DNA of 64,000 nucleotides from Neopestalotiopsis rosae (Eukaryota; Ascomycota; Sordariomycetes; Amphisphaeriales; Sporocadaceae): NCBI GenBank assembly GCA_023078685.1, contig JALGAS010000013.1:563001-627000 (forward strand), in the 5' to 3' direction. The notes beneath the pieces are model-generated. The model searched no databases, was not told where the DNA came from, and saw only the letters and a list, made by a program, of their open reading frames with translations. Position numbers and translations under genes: made by a program. Below are positions 36,792 to 49,700 of this stretch, piece after piece (the first letter of the stretch is position 1; each line of letters starts with the position of its first letter).

Positions 36792-37655
36792 TTACATGAG
36801 CAATCTCCAAAGACCAAGAAGGAGTGCAGCGAAACCAGTGCAGACACCCATAAGCCACTGCAGTGTTTGGAACTTGACCTGTTCCAGTTTCTCGCGCAGA
36901 GCAGCCACCTCCTGCTCAATCTTGGTCTCCGTCTCCTTTACCTTCAACTCTTGACTGACAGCTTCTTCCCGAATGCGACCCTTTTCCAGATTAAGGTCGA
37001 GTCGTACTGACGCCTGCGTCCTGCCGATCTCGTCTCGTAGTCTGCTATTCAGCTTTGTAATGTCGTTTGTCAAGCGTTCGTGAGCTGCGCGCGTGGTGTG
37101 TAATTCCGTGCTGTCGGCCGAAAGCAGCTCAGACCGCAACTTGGCGAAATCGACCTTCTGGGTATATGTTGCCTTTGCGGCATCTTCGCGGAGAACCATG
37201 GTACGGGTGAGGTTTTGTATACTGTTTTGTCTCAGTCTCATGCCGAATTATGGTAGAAAGGGTATACAAACGCACCTCTCCTCGATCACATCATTCAAGA
37301 CCTTCATCATGGCCACTGCCTGCTCCTCTGTGAATCCCTCACCCTGCAGCCTTTGGATAAACTTCAGGGTATCGAAGTGGTGGTCTCGCGCCCGCGGCGC
37401 TGTGGCATGGAAAGCCCTCCTGAGGGAAGGGTTTCGCAAAATCGCCGAGTTCTTGCTAGTCCTCTGAGCTGGGGGAGATGGCCGCCTTTGGGTATGCATG
37501 CCCGAGGTCTGGGTCGGTTGCCATGATCTCCGTTGAGCTGGGAAGACTGTTGCGCTCCTCAGCACCGACGACGAGCTCGCTGGTCCCTGCCAGCTTAGAC
37601 GAGGAAGAAGGAACTTTGGTAGACTTTGGACAGCATGGAATCCCGGTTGCGCCAT
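36792..37655 (-). CDS. fmp32: Mitochondrial inner-membrane coiled-coil protein, FMP32/MCUR1 (DUF1640) family
   Basis: Predicted 269 residues from minus-strand exons 37655-37276 and 37221-36792. The 54-nt intron starts GTGCGT, ends ACAG, and joins AG+T as Ser. The N-terminal 90 residues are rich in Arg, Ser and Pro with almost no acidic residues, fitting a mitochondrial presequence. The family core follows: HHFDTLKFIQRLQGEGFTEE, then MKVLNDVIEESIQNLTR. A long coiled coil (about residues 130-240, many Glu/Lys/Arg/Leu) precedes a single membrane helix at the very C-terminus (LQWLMGVCTGFAALLLGLWR). Yeast Fmp32 is linked to cytochrome oxidase assembly, and the human relatives MCUR1/CCDC90B to the calcium uniporter and respiratory-chain assembly. 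Which role applies here cannot be read from sequence. Confidence 0.88.
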
Positions 37656-39507
37656 TTTGGCGGCGTATCTAGGGAGAGCGTCGACCGAGTACAGGCTATG
37701 ATTTCGGAAAAGGGCGACGACAATTGTTCAGATGAGGCAGACGAGAGAGCCAGGTCATGTAGATATTGGTTCATGTGAACATCGCGACTTTCCCCCTCGG
37801 TGACGCTAGAGGTACCTAATCAGCTCAATTTAAGTGGACCCTTGATGTGGCTCCGGACGTTTGGGATCTCAAGCTGCCGGTCCGGCAATGCGGGCCCTAC
37901 CTTAGTAGCCTTATGGTGCCTGAGGCAGCCGCTGGCCGCAGTGGGCGAACAAAATCTGATCTGCGCGCTACGAATTTCGGAACTTTTTTCCTTTTCTCTT
38001 CAATTCAATATGAACAACGCAAAAAACAACATTCTCGAGACACGATATTTGGTGCGAGGTAGCTCTTTAGTAGCCCACGAACACTGAAGTTCTTGAACAG
38101 AATGGAGAGGAAAACCCAACGAACAATCTTGGGTGCGATGCTTCTCTGTCCTTCGGGGCGGTGGGAAGGAGCGCAATGATTGAACGTACATGATGACATT
38201 CAGGACTAGAATTTGGTGGCACAAACAACGCTCGCCGTTTGCCTGCCGCCAGCGTTTTCGAATTTTTGCAAACGAGTCGTGCTATGATGTTTTAAGGATC
38301 ATGAAAAAATATTGGGAGTCGGGCTGCCGCTGTCTCACGCCTTGACTTGTGCGGGATGCTGCGCAACTCGGCTCTCTACTTGTTGATTGACATTCGCATG
38401 TTATCTTTGCTTAAGCAATCCTGCACAATACGATTGCTTTGGTTGCCAACATGCAATCGAGCAATACAAATATTTTGTTTGAATTGGACTATGTACATCG
38501 ACTTTGCAGCTGAGAGATACATCCGAACCTCGAGGCTTTGGACTGGCCAACAATCGTCCTGTTGAGCCCCTGTCTCCCAAAGAGATTGTTCTTCTAGTCA
38601 TGACCTGGAAGATTCATGGAAGCTTTGACAGTCTGAGAAATGTCCATCTAAAATCTCGTGCGCAAGTTGCAAGAAATCCACTTTGGCCATCGTGAACAGA
38701 GATCATCATATGGTGAATGTACGTAATGCAAGGATACTCAGGTAAAAGCGGCTCGCCGCTTCAGGCATTGATCTTTGACCTAAATTCAGGAGCCAGGAGC
38801 TTCCATTAACCCCCCAGTTGCATGGTCCGTGCGCTACTCCCCTACATGCTGCCAGCAGCCGCAAGCTTAACACCTGGCACTCACTGGGGCGGCGTCCAAC
38901 CAGCGCTATGTAGCACTTGGAGCAGCAGGCACAGCAGTTGGGTACGTAGGTACGTAGCTTGGCGGCGCGTTCACTGGGCTGGCTGGGCTGGGCTCCTTTC
39001 AATGCGAACAGGTAATGCTCTTGCTAGCGACTCCAAGGAAACCACTTGATTTCCTGCCTCCCAATACACAACAAACCTCATTTCCCTCTAACTCCGTAAC
39101 CCTCCCACGCTTGCCAATCCACTTGGGCATTGTACACTACGAGTTGCGGCTGCCATTCCATCTCAATCTCACGATCGGGAGACAGGCACTTGCATTTCCG
39201 TCCGTCTTTCTCTGCCTTCCGATGACCTAGACAAGCTCAAGCTACCTAATCACCTCCTGGCCGTTTCCTTCTGCCTGCACCTTCCACAAGGCACATAATT
39301 CCTGCCCATTCCCTTTTTCTTTTCCCTGTACACATTTCGCGGGACGATTTACGAATCTTCACGAACCTTCGTTATTCAAGCGTCCCGTCAGATCGCTTGC
39401 GGTGCCTCTCGCGACCAGCTTTACCCCTGGAACAAGTCGAGTTCACTCCGTCTTCCCGATATCCTCCCATCGTCATCTGCTCAGTCTAGCCCATGCAAAC
39501 CTGAGCC
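37656..39507. other. Divergent intergenic region before clathrin heavy chain
   Basis: Holds the promoters of FMP32 (minus) and clathrin heavy chain (plus). The last 500 bases (about 39.0-39.5 kb) are C/T-rich with many CTCCC/TTTCC runs, as in a long fungal 5' leader. No believable gene is seen. Confidence 0.5.
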
Positions 39508-42500
39508 ATGGCACAAGGGCTCCCCATCAAGTTCCAGGAGCTATTGATGCTCGGCAATTCGGGCGTCGATGCTTCTGCCATTGGATTCAACACATGCGTA
39601 AGTTGCTGCTGCTGCACCTGCTAGCTAACCCAGCTACGACATTGAAGCTAACCTGTCACCTCTCACCAACAGACATTAGAGTCCGACTCCTTCATTTGCA
39701 TACGAGAGAAGAAGAGCGAAGCCGCCCAGCCCGAAGTTGTCATTGTCGACCTCAAGAACGGCAACAATGTCGTCCGACGCCCCATCAAGGCCGACAGTGC
39801 CATCATGCACTGGACCAGACAGATCATCGCTCTGCGCGCACAGTCGAGAACATTGCAAATCTTTGACCTCGAGGCAAAGCAGAAGCTCAAGTCGGCTACC
39901 ATGAACGAAGATGTCGTCTTCTGGAAGTGGATTAGTGAGAATGAGCTGGGTCTGGTCACTGAGAACTCCGTCTACCACTGGAACATTTTTGATCCCAACC
40001 AGGCTGCTCCTGTCGAGGTTTTTAAGCGCAACCAGAACATGAGTGTGAGTGACTTATACATATACCGGACCGCTGCTCTGGTAATCCCATGATGGATTAC
40101 TGGGTGCCGTTCCCGCTGTCGGCATCTGGAGCTGACCACATTCTAGGGCAACCAAATCATCAACTACCGCATTAACAGTGACGGCAAGTGGATGGCTATC
40201 GTTGGTATCTCTCAGCAACAGGGCCGTGTCGTCGGCGCTCTCCAGCTATACTCCAAGGATCGCGGCATCAGTCAAGCTATTGAAGGTCATGCTGCCGCAT
40301 TCGGAACACTTAGACTGGAAGGCGCTCCAGCTGATACCAAGGTCTTTACATTTGCCGTCCGAACCGCTACCGGCGCAAAGCTGCACATTGTCGAGATCGA
40401 CCATCCAGAAACGAACCCCGTCTTCCAGAAGAAGGCTGTTGATATCTTTTTCCCGCCTGAAGCTACCAACGACTTCCCGGTGGCCATGCAAGTGTCGCAG
40501 AAGTACGGTCTCATCTACATGGTGACAAAGTATGGATTTATTCATCTATATGATCTTGAGACTGGTTCGACTATCTTTATGAACCGTATTTCGAGCGAGA
40601 CCATCTTTACTACAGCCTCCGACTCCGACTCCACTGGCATCATTGGTATTAACAGGAAAGGACAGGTTCTTTTCGTGTCTGTGGACGAGAACAACATGAT
40701 CAACTACCTGCTCCAAAACCCCGCCAACACGGAGATTGCCATCAAGATGGCTTCAAGAGCTGGTCTTCCTGGTGCGGACCAGCTTTACGGAAGACAGTTT
40801 GAGCAGCTGATGCAGACTGGAGACTATGCCGCCGCCGCCAAGGTTGCCGCCAACTCTCCTCGCGGCTTTCTGCGCACGACGGAGACTATCAACAGATTCA
40901 AGAACCTCCCGCAGGAGCCCGGCAAGATGTCCTACATTCTCCAGTACTTCGGAATGTTGTTGGACAAGACGACACCGCTCAACGAGACCGAGACTCTTGA
41001 ATTGGCTATTCCTGTTCTCTCGCAAGGTCGCAAGCAACTGCTTGAGAAGTGGCTTTCAGAGGGCAAGCTGGACTACTCCGAGAAGCTCGGTGACCAGATT
41101 CGCGCCCACGACATCAACCTTGCCCTTGCTGTCTACCTGAAGGCAAACGTTCCTCACAAGGCTGTTGCTGGACTTGCCGAGACTGGTCAGTTTGACAAGA
41201 TTCTGCCATACGTGACCCAAACTGGCTACCAACCAGATTGGATCGGCTTGCTGCAGCACATTGTCAGACAGAACCCCGAAAAGGGAGCCGAATTTGCCAG
41301 CTCGTTGGCCAATAGCGAAGGTGGCGCGTTGGTAGATATCGGCCGCGTTGTCGATGTCTTCCAGTCGCAGGGCATGATTCAGCAGGCTACCGCCTTCCTG
41401 CTCGATGCACTCAAGGATAACAATCCCGAGCACGCCGAGCTGCAGACTCGTCTCCTGGAGATGAACCTTGTCAACGCCCCTCAGGTGGCCGACGCTATCC
41501 TGGGCAACCAAATGTTCACCCACTTTGACAAGGCTCGCATTGCTACGCTTTGCGAACAGGCTGGTCTATACCAGAAGGCCCTCGAGCTCTACGAAGATCC
41601 TGCCGCTATCAAGCGTGTCATTTGCGGAATCTCCGGTACTCCCAACTTCAACCAAGAGTGGTTGGTCAACTACTTTGGTCAGCTGTCAGTTGAGCAGTCC
41701 TTGGACAACCTGGATGCCATGATGAAGTCAAACATTCGCCAGAACCTCCAGTCCGTTGTGCAGATTGCCACCAAGTACTCTGACCTTCTTGGACCTGTCC
41801 ACCTCATTGATCTCTTTGAGAAGTACAAGACTTTCGAGGGTCTCTTCTACTACCTCGGCAGTGTGGTCAACATGTCTGAGGATGCCGATGTGCACTTCAA
41901 GTATATTGAAGCAGCTACCAAGATGGGCCAGTTCAACGAGGTGCAGAGAATCTGCCGAGACAGCCAGCACTACAACCCCGAGAAGGTCAAGAACTTCCTC
42001 AAGGAAGCCCGCCTTCCTGAGCAACTTCCACTGATCACTGTCTGCGACCGATTCGACATGGTCCACGACCTGATCCTCTACCTGTACCAACAGCAGCAGT
42101 TTGAGTCGATTGAAAAGTACGTCCAGGGCATCAACCCCGGTAGAACTCCCCAAGTCGTTGGTGGTCTGCTCGACGTGGACTGTGACGAGGCTCAAATCAA
42201 GAGCCTCTTGGCCTCGGTGAACCCGGCATCCATCCCCATTGACGCTCTCGTCCACGAGGTTGAGACAAGAAACCGCCTCAAGCTGTTGCTTCCTTTCTTG
42301 GAGGCAACCCTCGCTGCGGGCAACCAGCAACAGGCAGTCTACAATGCTCTGGCCAAGATTTACATTGACTCCAACAACAACCCCGAGAAGTTCCTCAAGG
42401 AGAACGACCAGTACGACACTCTCAGTGTTGGTAAATACTGCGAGAAGCGTGACCCCAACCTGGCTTTCATTGCCTACCAGAAGGGCCAGAACGACCTGGA

Positions 42501-44790
42501 GTTGATCAATATAACAAATGAGAACTCCATGTACCGTGCTCAAGCTCGCTATCTTTTGGACCGATCGGAGCGTGAGCTCTGGACGTTTGTCCTCAGCGAG
42601 AACAACATTCACCGCCGCTCTGTTATTGATCAGGTTGTCGCCACTGCTGTCCCCGAGTGCAGTGATCCTGCAAAGGTGTCCGAGGCTGTCGCTGCCTTCC
42701 TTGCATCTGATCTCCCTGGCGAGCTCATTGAGCTGCTCGAGAAGATTGTTCTGGAGCCTTCTCCCTTCAACGACAATGCCAGTCTTCAGAACCTGTTGAT
42801 TCTGACAGCTGCCCGTGCCGACAAGAGCAAGGTGGCCGATTACATCCAGCGATTGGATGCCTACGACCCTGATGAGTGTGCTCAGCTCTGTATCAATGTT
42901 GGTCTGTACGAGGAGGCCTTTGAGATCTTCAAGAAGGCTGGCAACCAGACGGCTGCTGTGGCAGTTCTCGTCGAGCACGTTGTTAGCATTGACCGTGCCG
43001 CAACTTTTGCCGAAGATGTTGACATGCCCGAAGTCTGGAGCAAGGTTGCCAAGGCCCAGCTTGATGGACTGCGCGTCAGCGACTCGATCGAGTCCTACAT
43101 TAAGGCTGGGGACCCTCGTAACTACGAGGAGGTCATTGAAGTTGCAACGCATGCTGGAAAGGATGAGGACCTCGTCAAGTTCCTTCGCATGGCTCGCAAG
43201 ACCCTTCGTGAGCCCCCCATTGACACCGCTCTTGCCTTCTGCTTTGCCCGGCTCGATCAGCTGGGCGAGCTTGAGGACTTCCTCCGTGGTACCAATGTTG
43301 CCAACGTTGAGGAGTCGGGTGACAAGGCTGCCAGCGAGGGCTACTACCAAGCAGCCAAGATCTTCTACTCCAGCATCTCAAACTGGGCCAAGCTTGCCAC
43401 CACTCTCGTCCACCTCGAGGATTACCAAGCTGCTGTTGAATCTGCCCGCAAGGCCAACAACATCCGTGTATGGCGTGAGGTGCACGGCGCTTGCGTCAGC
43501 AAGAAGGAGTTCCGTCTTGCCAAGATTTGCGGTCTCAACCTGATTGTGGATGCTGAGCAACTGCAAGCACTTGTCAAGCAGTATGAAGCCGAAGGATACT
43601 TTGATGAGCTCATTGAGCTTCTCGAGTCTGGTCTCGGTCTGGAGCGTGCTCACATGGGTATGTTTACAGAGCTTGGCATTGCTCTGTCCAAGTACCACCC
43701 TGAGAGGCTCATGGAGCACATCAAGTTGTTCTGGAGCAGAATGAACATGCCTAAGCTCATCCGAGCCTGCGAGGAAGCTAACCTCTGGCCCGAGCTGGTC
43801 TTCTGTTACTACCACTATGATGAGTTTGATAACGCTGCTCTTGCTGTTATGGAGCGTGCTGAGAACTCGTGGGAGCACCAGCAGTTCAAGGACATTGTTG
43901 TCAAGGTTGCCAACCTTGAGATCTACTACCGAGCCATCAACTTCTACCTTGAGCAGCACCCTTCGCTCATGACAGATCTGCTTCAAGTCCTGACTCCTCG
44001 CATCGACGTGAACCGAGTTGTCAAGATGTTCCAGAAGTCTGATAACTTGCCTCTGATCAAGCCGTTCCTTCTGAACGTGCAGCACCAGAACAAGCGCACT
44101 GTCAATGATGCTATCAATGACCTGCTCATTGAAGAGGAGGACTACAAGACGCTACGTGACTCAGTCGAGAACTACGACAACTACGATGCCACGGACCTTG
44201 TTGGCCGTCTCGAGAAGCATGATCTCGTCTTCTTCAGACAAATCGCAGCTAACATCTACCGCAAGACCAAGAGATGGGAGAAGTCCATTGCTCTCTCCAA
44301 GCAGGACAAGCTTTACAAGGATGCCATCGAGACTGCAGCCATTTCTGGCAAGTCGGAGGTGGTCGAGGAGCTGCTTCGATACGTAAGTTTCATTTTCATA
44401 ATCATGCATCATCGATACCAGCTGCTAACTTGTTTCTAGTTTGTCGACATTGGCAGCAAGGAATGCTATGTTGGCATGTTGTATGCTTGCTACGATCTGA
44501 TTAGACCAGACATCATCCTCGAGCTGTCGTGGCGTCACGGACTCCACGATTTCACCATGCCTTACATGATCAACATGCTCTCTCAGACTACCAAGGAGCT
44601 CTCTCTGCTGAAGGCTGACAACGAAGCCCGCAAGGCCAAGGAGCAGTCGCAAGAGAAGGACGAGGAGCAGACACCAATCCTTGGTGGAAACCGCCTCATG
44701 ATTACGGCTGGACCGACTGGTGCAGCCTCGCCCGCAGGTTTTGGTCAGACCAATGGCTTTGCGCCCCAGCCCACCGGCTTCGGCTTCTAG
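39508..44790 (+). CDS. chc1: Clathrin heavy chain
   Basis: Forms the triskelion legs of clathrin coats on endocytic and trans-Golgi/endosomal vesicles. Predicted 1682 residues, the usual family length. Exons: 39508-39597, 39673-40044, 40147-44382 and 44440-44790; all introns are GT-AG (GTAAGT, GTGAGT, GTAAGT) and join in frame. The N-terminal beta-propeller starts LPIKFQELLMLGNSGVDASA and includes NMSGNQIINYRINSDGKWMA across the second intron. The central part is a long helical leg of clathrin repeats, with typical stretches such as YFGQLSVEQSLDNLDAMMKS and EQHPSLMTDLLQVLTPRIDV. The C-terminus contains the trimerisation region (ELSWRHGLHDFTMPYMIN) and ends with a Gly/Phe-rich tail. Codon use is strongly biased to C-ending codons, as in highly expressed fungal genes. 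Long antisense open frames over this gene are by-products of that bias. Confidence 0.97.
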
Positions 44791-45800
44791 TCAGCACCAA
44801 GGCCGGCTGTAGTCCTGTCGCCGACTCTTATTTCTGTGCCAACTCTTCACATGGTGTTTCACCAGGTCTGTGATACACCTCACGGACAAATTCTCGTGCC
44901 TGCTCTCGACTAGGTTTGTGGATGTTTGTGTTGAGACTGAAATAAGATGGCGGTTTTGGACACTATAATGTTATGGAGTCAGATTCATGAATAATAGACA
45001 TGAATCAAAGAAGAAAGGATTGACGCTTGGTACCATTTGATGGTGGTATCGAATCTAGGGCGGCAAGACGTGGATTGAGGATAATTCTCGTTTTCCGGGC
45101 GACAAATGATTAGAGTCAGGGGGCAGGAAAAATCAAGAGTCCGCGTCTGTTCGGGAGTTACAAAATAACATACGCAGGAAATGTATGTTGTATGATAGTG
45201 AATCGAGTTTTCTTGTTCGGAACCATGTTTTGGTCGTTGTGAATATTGATACCAAGTGTGAAGTTGTTGCGACGCAGATGCTGCGTGGTCACGGGTGTCT
45301 GCTATATCGGCTCAATTGATGATGTGTACTTGTCCTTCTAATCAATTCGAGAAATAGGCTTATTGAATGTGCCTTTTCGGAGAATTATTCACCTTCTGAC
45401 TGTCATTCAGCAGTGTCGAGAGAAGATAGACGTGTAGCACGTGACTCCGTTATACAGGAGGAGGCTTGGGAAGCTATTGAAAATGGCTGCTGCTAATAAT
45501 GGGTACAGTACTACAGTACCCGTACGTACACCTTGACCTGTCTGCTGTGTGTATGTACCTACTTTTCAGCTTTCTCGGTTTCGGGTATCCACCTTAAATT
45601 TTTCCCGCTTGCTGGGCCACCCCCAAAAGCCAAAGCCAAAGAAAGGCAAGCATATCGGAGCCAACGTTTTGGTAATCGCCCAAAGTTGACTTTCCACACG
45701 AAGCCTCTCCCAGTGAGCCCGCGACCGAAGAAACGAAACAGACAACCCAAGTCCATTTTCCCAACCGAGTTTCGACCTCCAACCCTCCCATATCTTCAAA
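44791..45800. other. Intergenic region between clathrin heavy chain and MPC1
   Basis: About 1 kb with the clathrin 3' end and the MPC1 promoter and leader. Nothing else is recognised. Confidence 0.5.
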
Positions 45801-46720
45801 ATGGCCGCCTTCTTCAAAGCCGTCAACGCAAAGATCAGGTCGAACCCGACTCTGAGCTACTTTTGCTCGACCCGTACGTAGTAGCTTTTCTCTCTCTCTC
45901 TCTCTCTCCTGCCGCCCCAAATATCTCATTCCCCGAAATGCGGACCACTGCGTTCCGTTAAGTCCGGAACGAAAGATTCAGCAGCAGACAATGGCAATGG
46001 CGTCTGGGACACACGGAAGCGCTCGGTCATGCAGAGAAGGCATTGCTACTACTGGGGAAGCCCGTTGATGTTGCTGCAAGAGACTCTATTCGGTTTTCTC
46101 TTGCCAATTGGCCGTGTCGCTTGCGGACCGGACCCTATCGGCATTGCGAAAGATAAGGAGTTTCGACTTCGATTTGCGCAATTGCTGTTTGCGAAGGGGC
46201 GCCCGGGACTGGCAGACGTCATTCTTCCGGGGGAACGATTTGCTACAGTAGAATAAGATCACGACGAGCTAACTTGGCATTCTTCTCCATGCAGACTTCT
46301 GGGGCCCGGCTTCCAACTTTGGTATCCCCATTGCCGCCATTGCTGATGCGCAAAAGTCTCCCGACCTGTACGTTCTTCTTCTTTGAGCTCCGGAAGGAAG
46401 CCATCGCTCTACTCGGGGAAACCCCAATAACTAAAACTCCGTGACTCTTGCGCAACAGGATCTCGGGCCAAATGACCGCCGCCCTGACCGTCTACTCGGC
46501 CACTTTCATGCGCTACTCGCTCGCCGTCACCCCGCAGAACTACCTCTTGTTCGCCTGCCACTTCATCAACGAGTGCTCGCAGCTGACGCAGGGCTACCGC
46601 TTCGTCAACTGGCACTACTGGGGCGGCAAGGAAAAGGCCGCCCAGAGCGGCGACCTGGCCGCCGCAAAGGACAAGGTCGTCGAGGCCGGCGAGAAGATCA
46701 AGGCTGCTGTTTCGAAATAA
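45801..46720 (+). CDS. mpc1: Mitochondrial pyruvate carrier 1
   Basis: Subunit of the inner-membrane carrier (with MPC2/3) that brings cytosolic pyruvate into mitochondria. Predicted 135 residues from exons 45801-45873, 46295-46367 and 46459-46720; junctions keep the frame (C+AC = His; CT+G = Leu). Family hallmarks are clear: STHFWGPASNFGIPIAAIAD across the first junction, SGQMTAALTVYSATFMRYSL, and NYLLFACHFINECSQLTQGY. Two to three short hydrophobic helices match the small MPC topology. The C-terminal tail after VNWHYWGG is Ala/Lys/Glu-rich. The first intron is long for this window (421 nt) and contains a 20-base TC run; the second is 91 nt. The next gene downstream, 5.4 kb away, is pyruvate carboxylase, but I do not infer joint regulation. 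Confidence 0.95.
45889..45908. repeat. TC dinucleotide repeat in MPC1 intron 1
   Basis: Ten tandem TC units in the first intron of MPC1, just after the donor site. Simple repeat with no assigned function. Confidence 0.9.
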
Positions 46721-49700
46721 GAAAATGGAGCACAAGAACTTGTGATAAAAGGTTTTTGACTGGAGGTCCAGTCGGTGTCAAGAACTTGGCCCGAATATAA
46801 CGAAACTTTGTGCGGTCAGGCAATGCCAATGGACGAGAAACACCGGCGATGGAGGTGGTGGATGGCAATGTCAATATCAGCAAAGCGTACGCATCAAAAG
46901 CTGGGGGCAGACGGCCAGGAGAAAACCAAGAAGATGGGCTTTTCAATCTTGGCTATAGACAAACTCGATTGTACCACTTGAGAGGAGGAAAAGAGGTTAT
47001 TGGATGGAGTGGATTCCCCTTGTATTTTAGACTCGATGATTCCTCTTCTCGTTGAGCGGAGCCTATAACTATACATTATTGAGTATTTATGACATCCGTC
47101 TCCCTCTTGCTTTGGGAAAGAAGCAACTAAGGTGGAGATCATATGGTCAAGAAGCGCACCATATATCATTCACGCAAGCATTATATGATTACTGCCGCCA
47201 ACAATGCGCCGAGAAAGCATTCCAAGACGGCTTCCAAGACGGCAAAATTCCACTCCGGGAGCAGCAATGACTCGGAGCATGTCCCATGATGATGCAGATA
47301 AATATTTTAGTGATCAAACAATTTCTCAGACAAGCAGCTGTTTGCGACATCCCCATCCCGTTTGCAGATCTGCAGAGGACGGCTACATGAAGCTTTGCAG
47401 TACCAAGAGATCCGGTGAGCATTTCCGGTGTCTGCAGGATTTCTTCCGTTTGAGCGGCTTGGTAGTAATACAACCTACGTATGCAGCCTCCATCCGCCGT
47501 GCATATATGCCCGCCCCTTGCCCGGCGGAACAAGGGAGGGGTTCTTTTGGTGAATGCTCAAGAGAACCAGTGAGATGAGAGGAAGTGAATGATATACAAT
47601 CTGCCGTCTGTCGCCTTGTATGCTGCTGCTGCTGCATTCAGCGAAATCCGAGCGGTTTGCTGGCAACCACAGACCATTCGCATGGTTGGTCAAAGGGCAC
47701 ATAATCTTTAGACCGCTCCGCTCTCAAGATGCCGGACGTCACAAGGAGCAATGATCACCAATCGTCGTCAGCAGCAGCCAACTCTAATTTGCTACATACT
47801 GTATCCAGGGAGGGAAAACAAGAGAAGCAGAGTGTATGGGATGGAGAGAAAACAGAAAAGAAGGAAGGAGAAAAGTAGAAAAGAGAAAAGAATTACTACG
47901 CATTTTCGCGCACATAGCAAAGACGCGAGAGTAGACAGTCGATTTTGTGTCGTTTTTAGTCTAGGCCGAGACCCCCCACGCCGAGGTGAGGTGAAGCTCA
48001 CCATGACCTTCACCGATCCATGTTCAACTCCACCGTAGCTATGGTTGCACAAGGGGGCGGGCATAAGCAACAAATGCTCGCTGAAGATGTTTCGATGATC
48101 ACACGAGACGTCTTGGTTGGCTTTCCGCGCATCCCTCATTTGAACGAGAGAACGAGAGGAGATGTTATCTCGGCGCTTCTCTCTTTTTCTTAGTGGCCCC
48201 CACGCCTCCAACATGGGAAGTTCCCTTCCTTTCTCGGCGGTCGAGGCGCGCATCTGGACTTGTCTACCTTGTATGGAATATGTTACGGTCGAATTTTTTT
48301 GATATTACCCTCCTTGCCCTCATCAACGGACCCTGGACTGGGCTGCATGACGGCGGAGGGGCCCGTCTAGTTCGCTGCAGAGCATCATGACTTGGCGTTT
48401 GACTCATGGCTGCCAAGGCACTGGATCTGACTTTGCGGTATATACCTTGCCCATCTATCGAAACGAACAATGTTCCCTAAAGGTGGGACCGCCCAAAAGT
48501 AAAGGAGGGCTGGGAAGTAGAGTGAAAACAACAAAAAATGTCTCAAAAGCAGGGTCCGTCACTTCAGGTTCGTCATTTCTTACCAGCCGAAGTCGGCCAA
48601 GAAGCTTGGTAGAAACAGCGAGTGCGGCTGAATTGTTCCATCGGCTATATCCAGTAGAGTATAGCATCATGACCACGGACCGCTGATCCAAGGAGATGAG
48701 GAGAGAAAAGAAGGCAACATACCTATATCGTACTTCAGCGCCCAGACGGAGGACAAGGTAGATCAGAAACGAATTGAGCGCTTCTCGGCAGCATCGAAAC
48801 AAGAGTGAGAAGCAATACAAAGCATGCCAAGAGACCGCGGATCGCCCCGAGGGAAGCAGTACCGTGAGAGCCAAGAGCGTGCAAACGCCCAAGCAGCACT
48901 CTTGGCAGAAGAGACACGAAGCATTCCGCGGTGGGACAGCAATGAAGTGCGCGCGGCCAAGGCTTGGCTTGGATAGAACTTTGATGAGCAGGTGGTGTAT
49001 GTGGTGTGGGAGAAGAGGAGTTTTGTTTTGTGTAGTTGTGTTGTAAAAATGACTATGCGTTAATCATAGTAGCAGGCAGTATGCAGTCAGTGTTGTATAC
49101 TAGTATACACACTTTACAGGCTGACCGCATAGGACGGCGTCCCACCGTTCATAGGTGCTAAATGGTTGATCTTGCTGTGAGGGGTGCAGATGGAGCAACC
49201 TTGAGGAAAACTAAGATGGAGACGGTCTGGGCGTGGAATACGCCGCGCCCGGCCCACGTCACATACATACCTGGCCAAGAAAAGGCCGAGTGATGTCGTG
49301 TTACCGAGATTTGTGCTCTCACGGACGTACGGGATTACTCTTCCCAGAAGCTGCAAGAGAAGAGATGGGAAACAGGAATGAGATGAAAAGGAAAAAGAAG
49401 AAGCAGAACCAGACGAATAAAGCAAGACGACGGCGATATTCCCCAAGACGCCTCCCCGCTTCTTTCCCGCCAGGCACAATTGAACCCCGGGAGAAACCCG
49501 CCAACGGTTTGGAGCAAAAAAAGAAGTCGAGGCTAAACGTTATCCTCGGCACAGCCTCGCAATGCACTCGGCTCCAGCCCTCTCGCTTGTCGGAAGATCA
49601 AGTAACGAGATACTCTGTTTGCACACTCGGGACTATATGTACCTAGGCATTCGAAGCACTCGGTAGCTACGGCACGAGAAGCCGATACGATAATCAGCGT

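Noticed and set aside
41728..43350. 540-codon open frame antisense to clathrin heavy chain
   Set aside because: It mirrors the sense codon bias (C-ending codons leave few antisense stops), has no domain, and the sense gene is certain.
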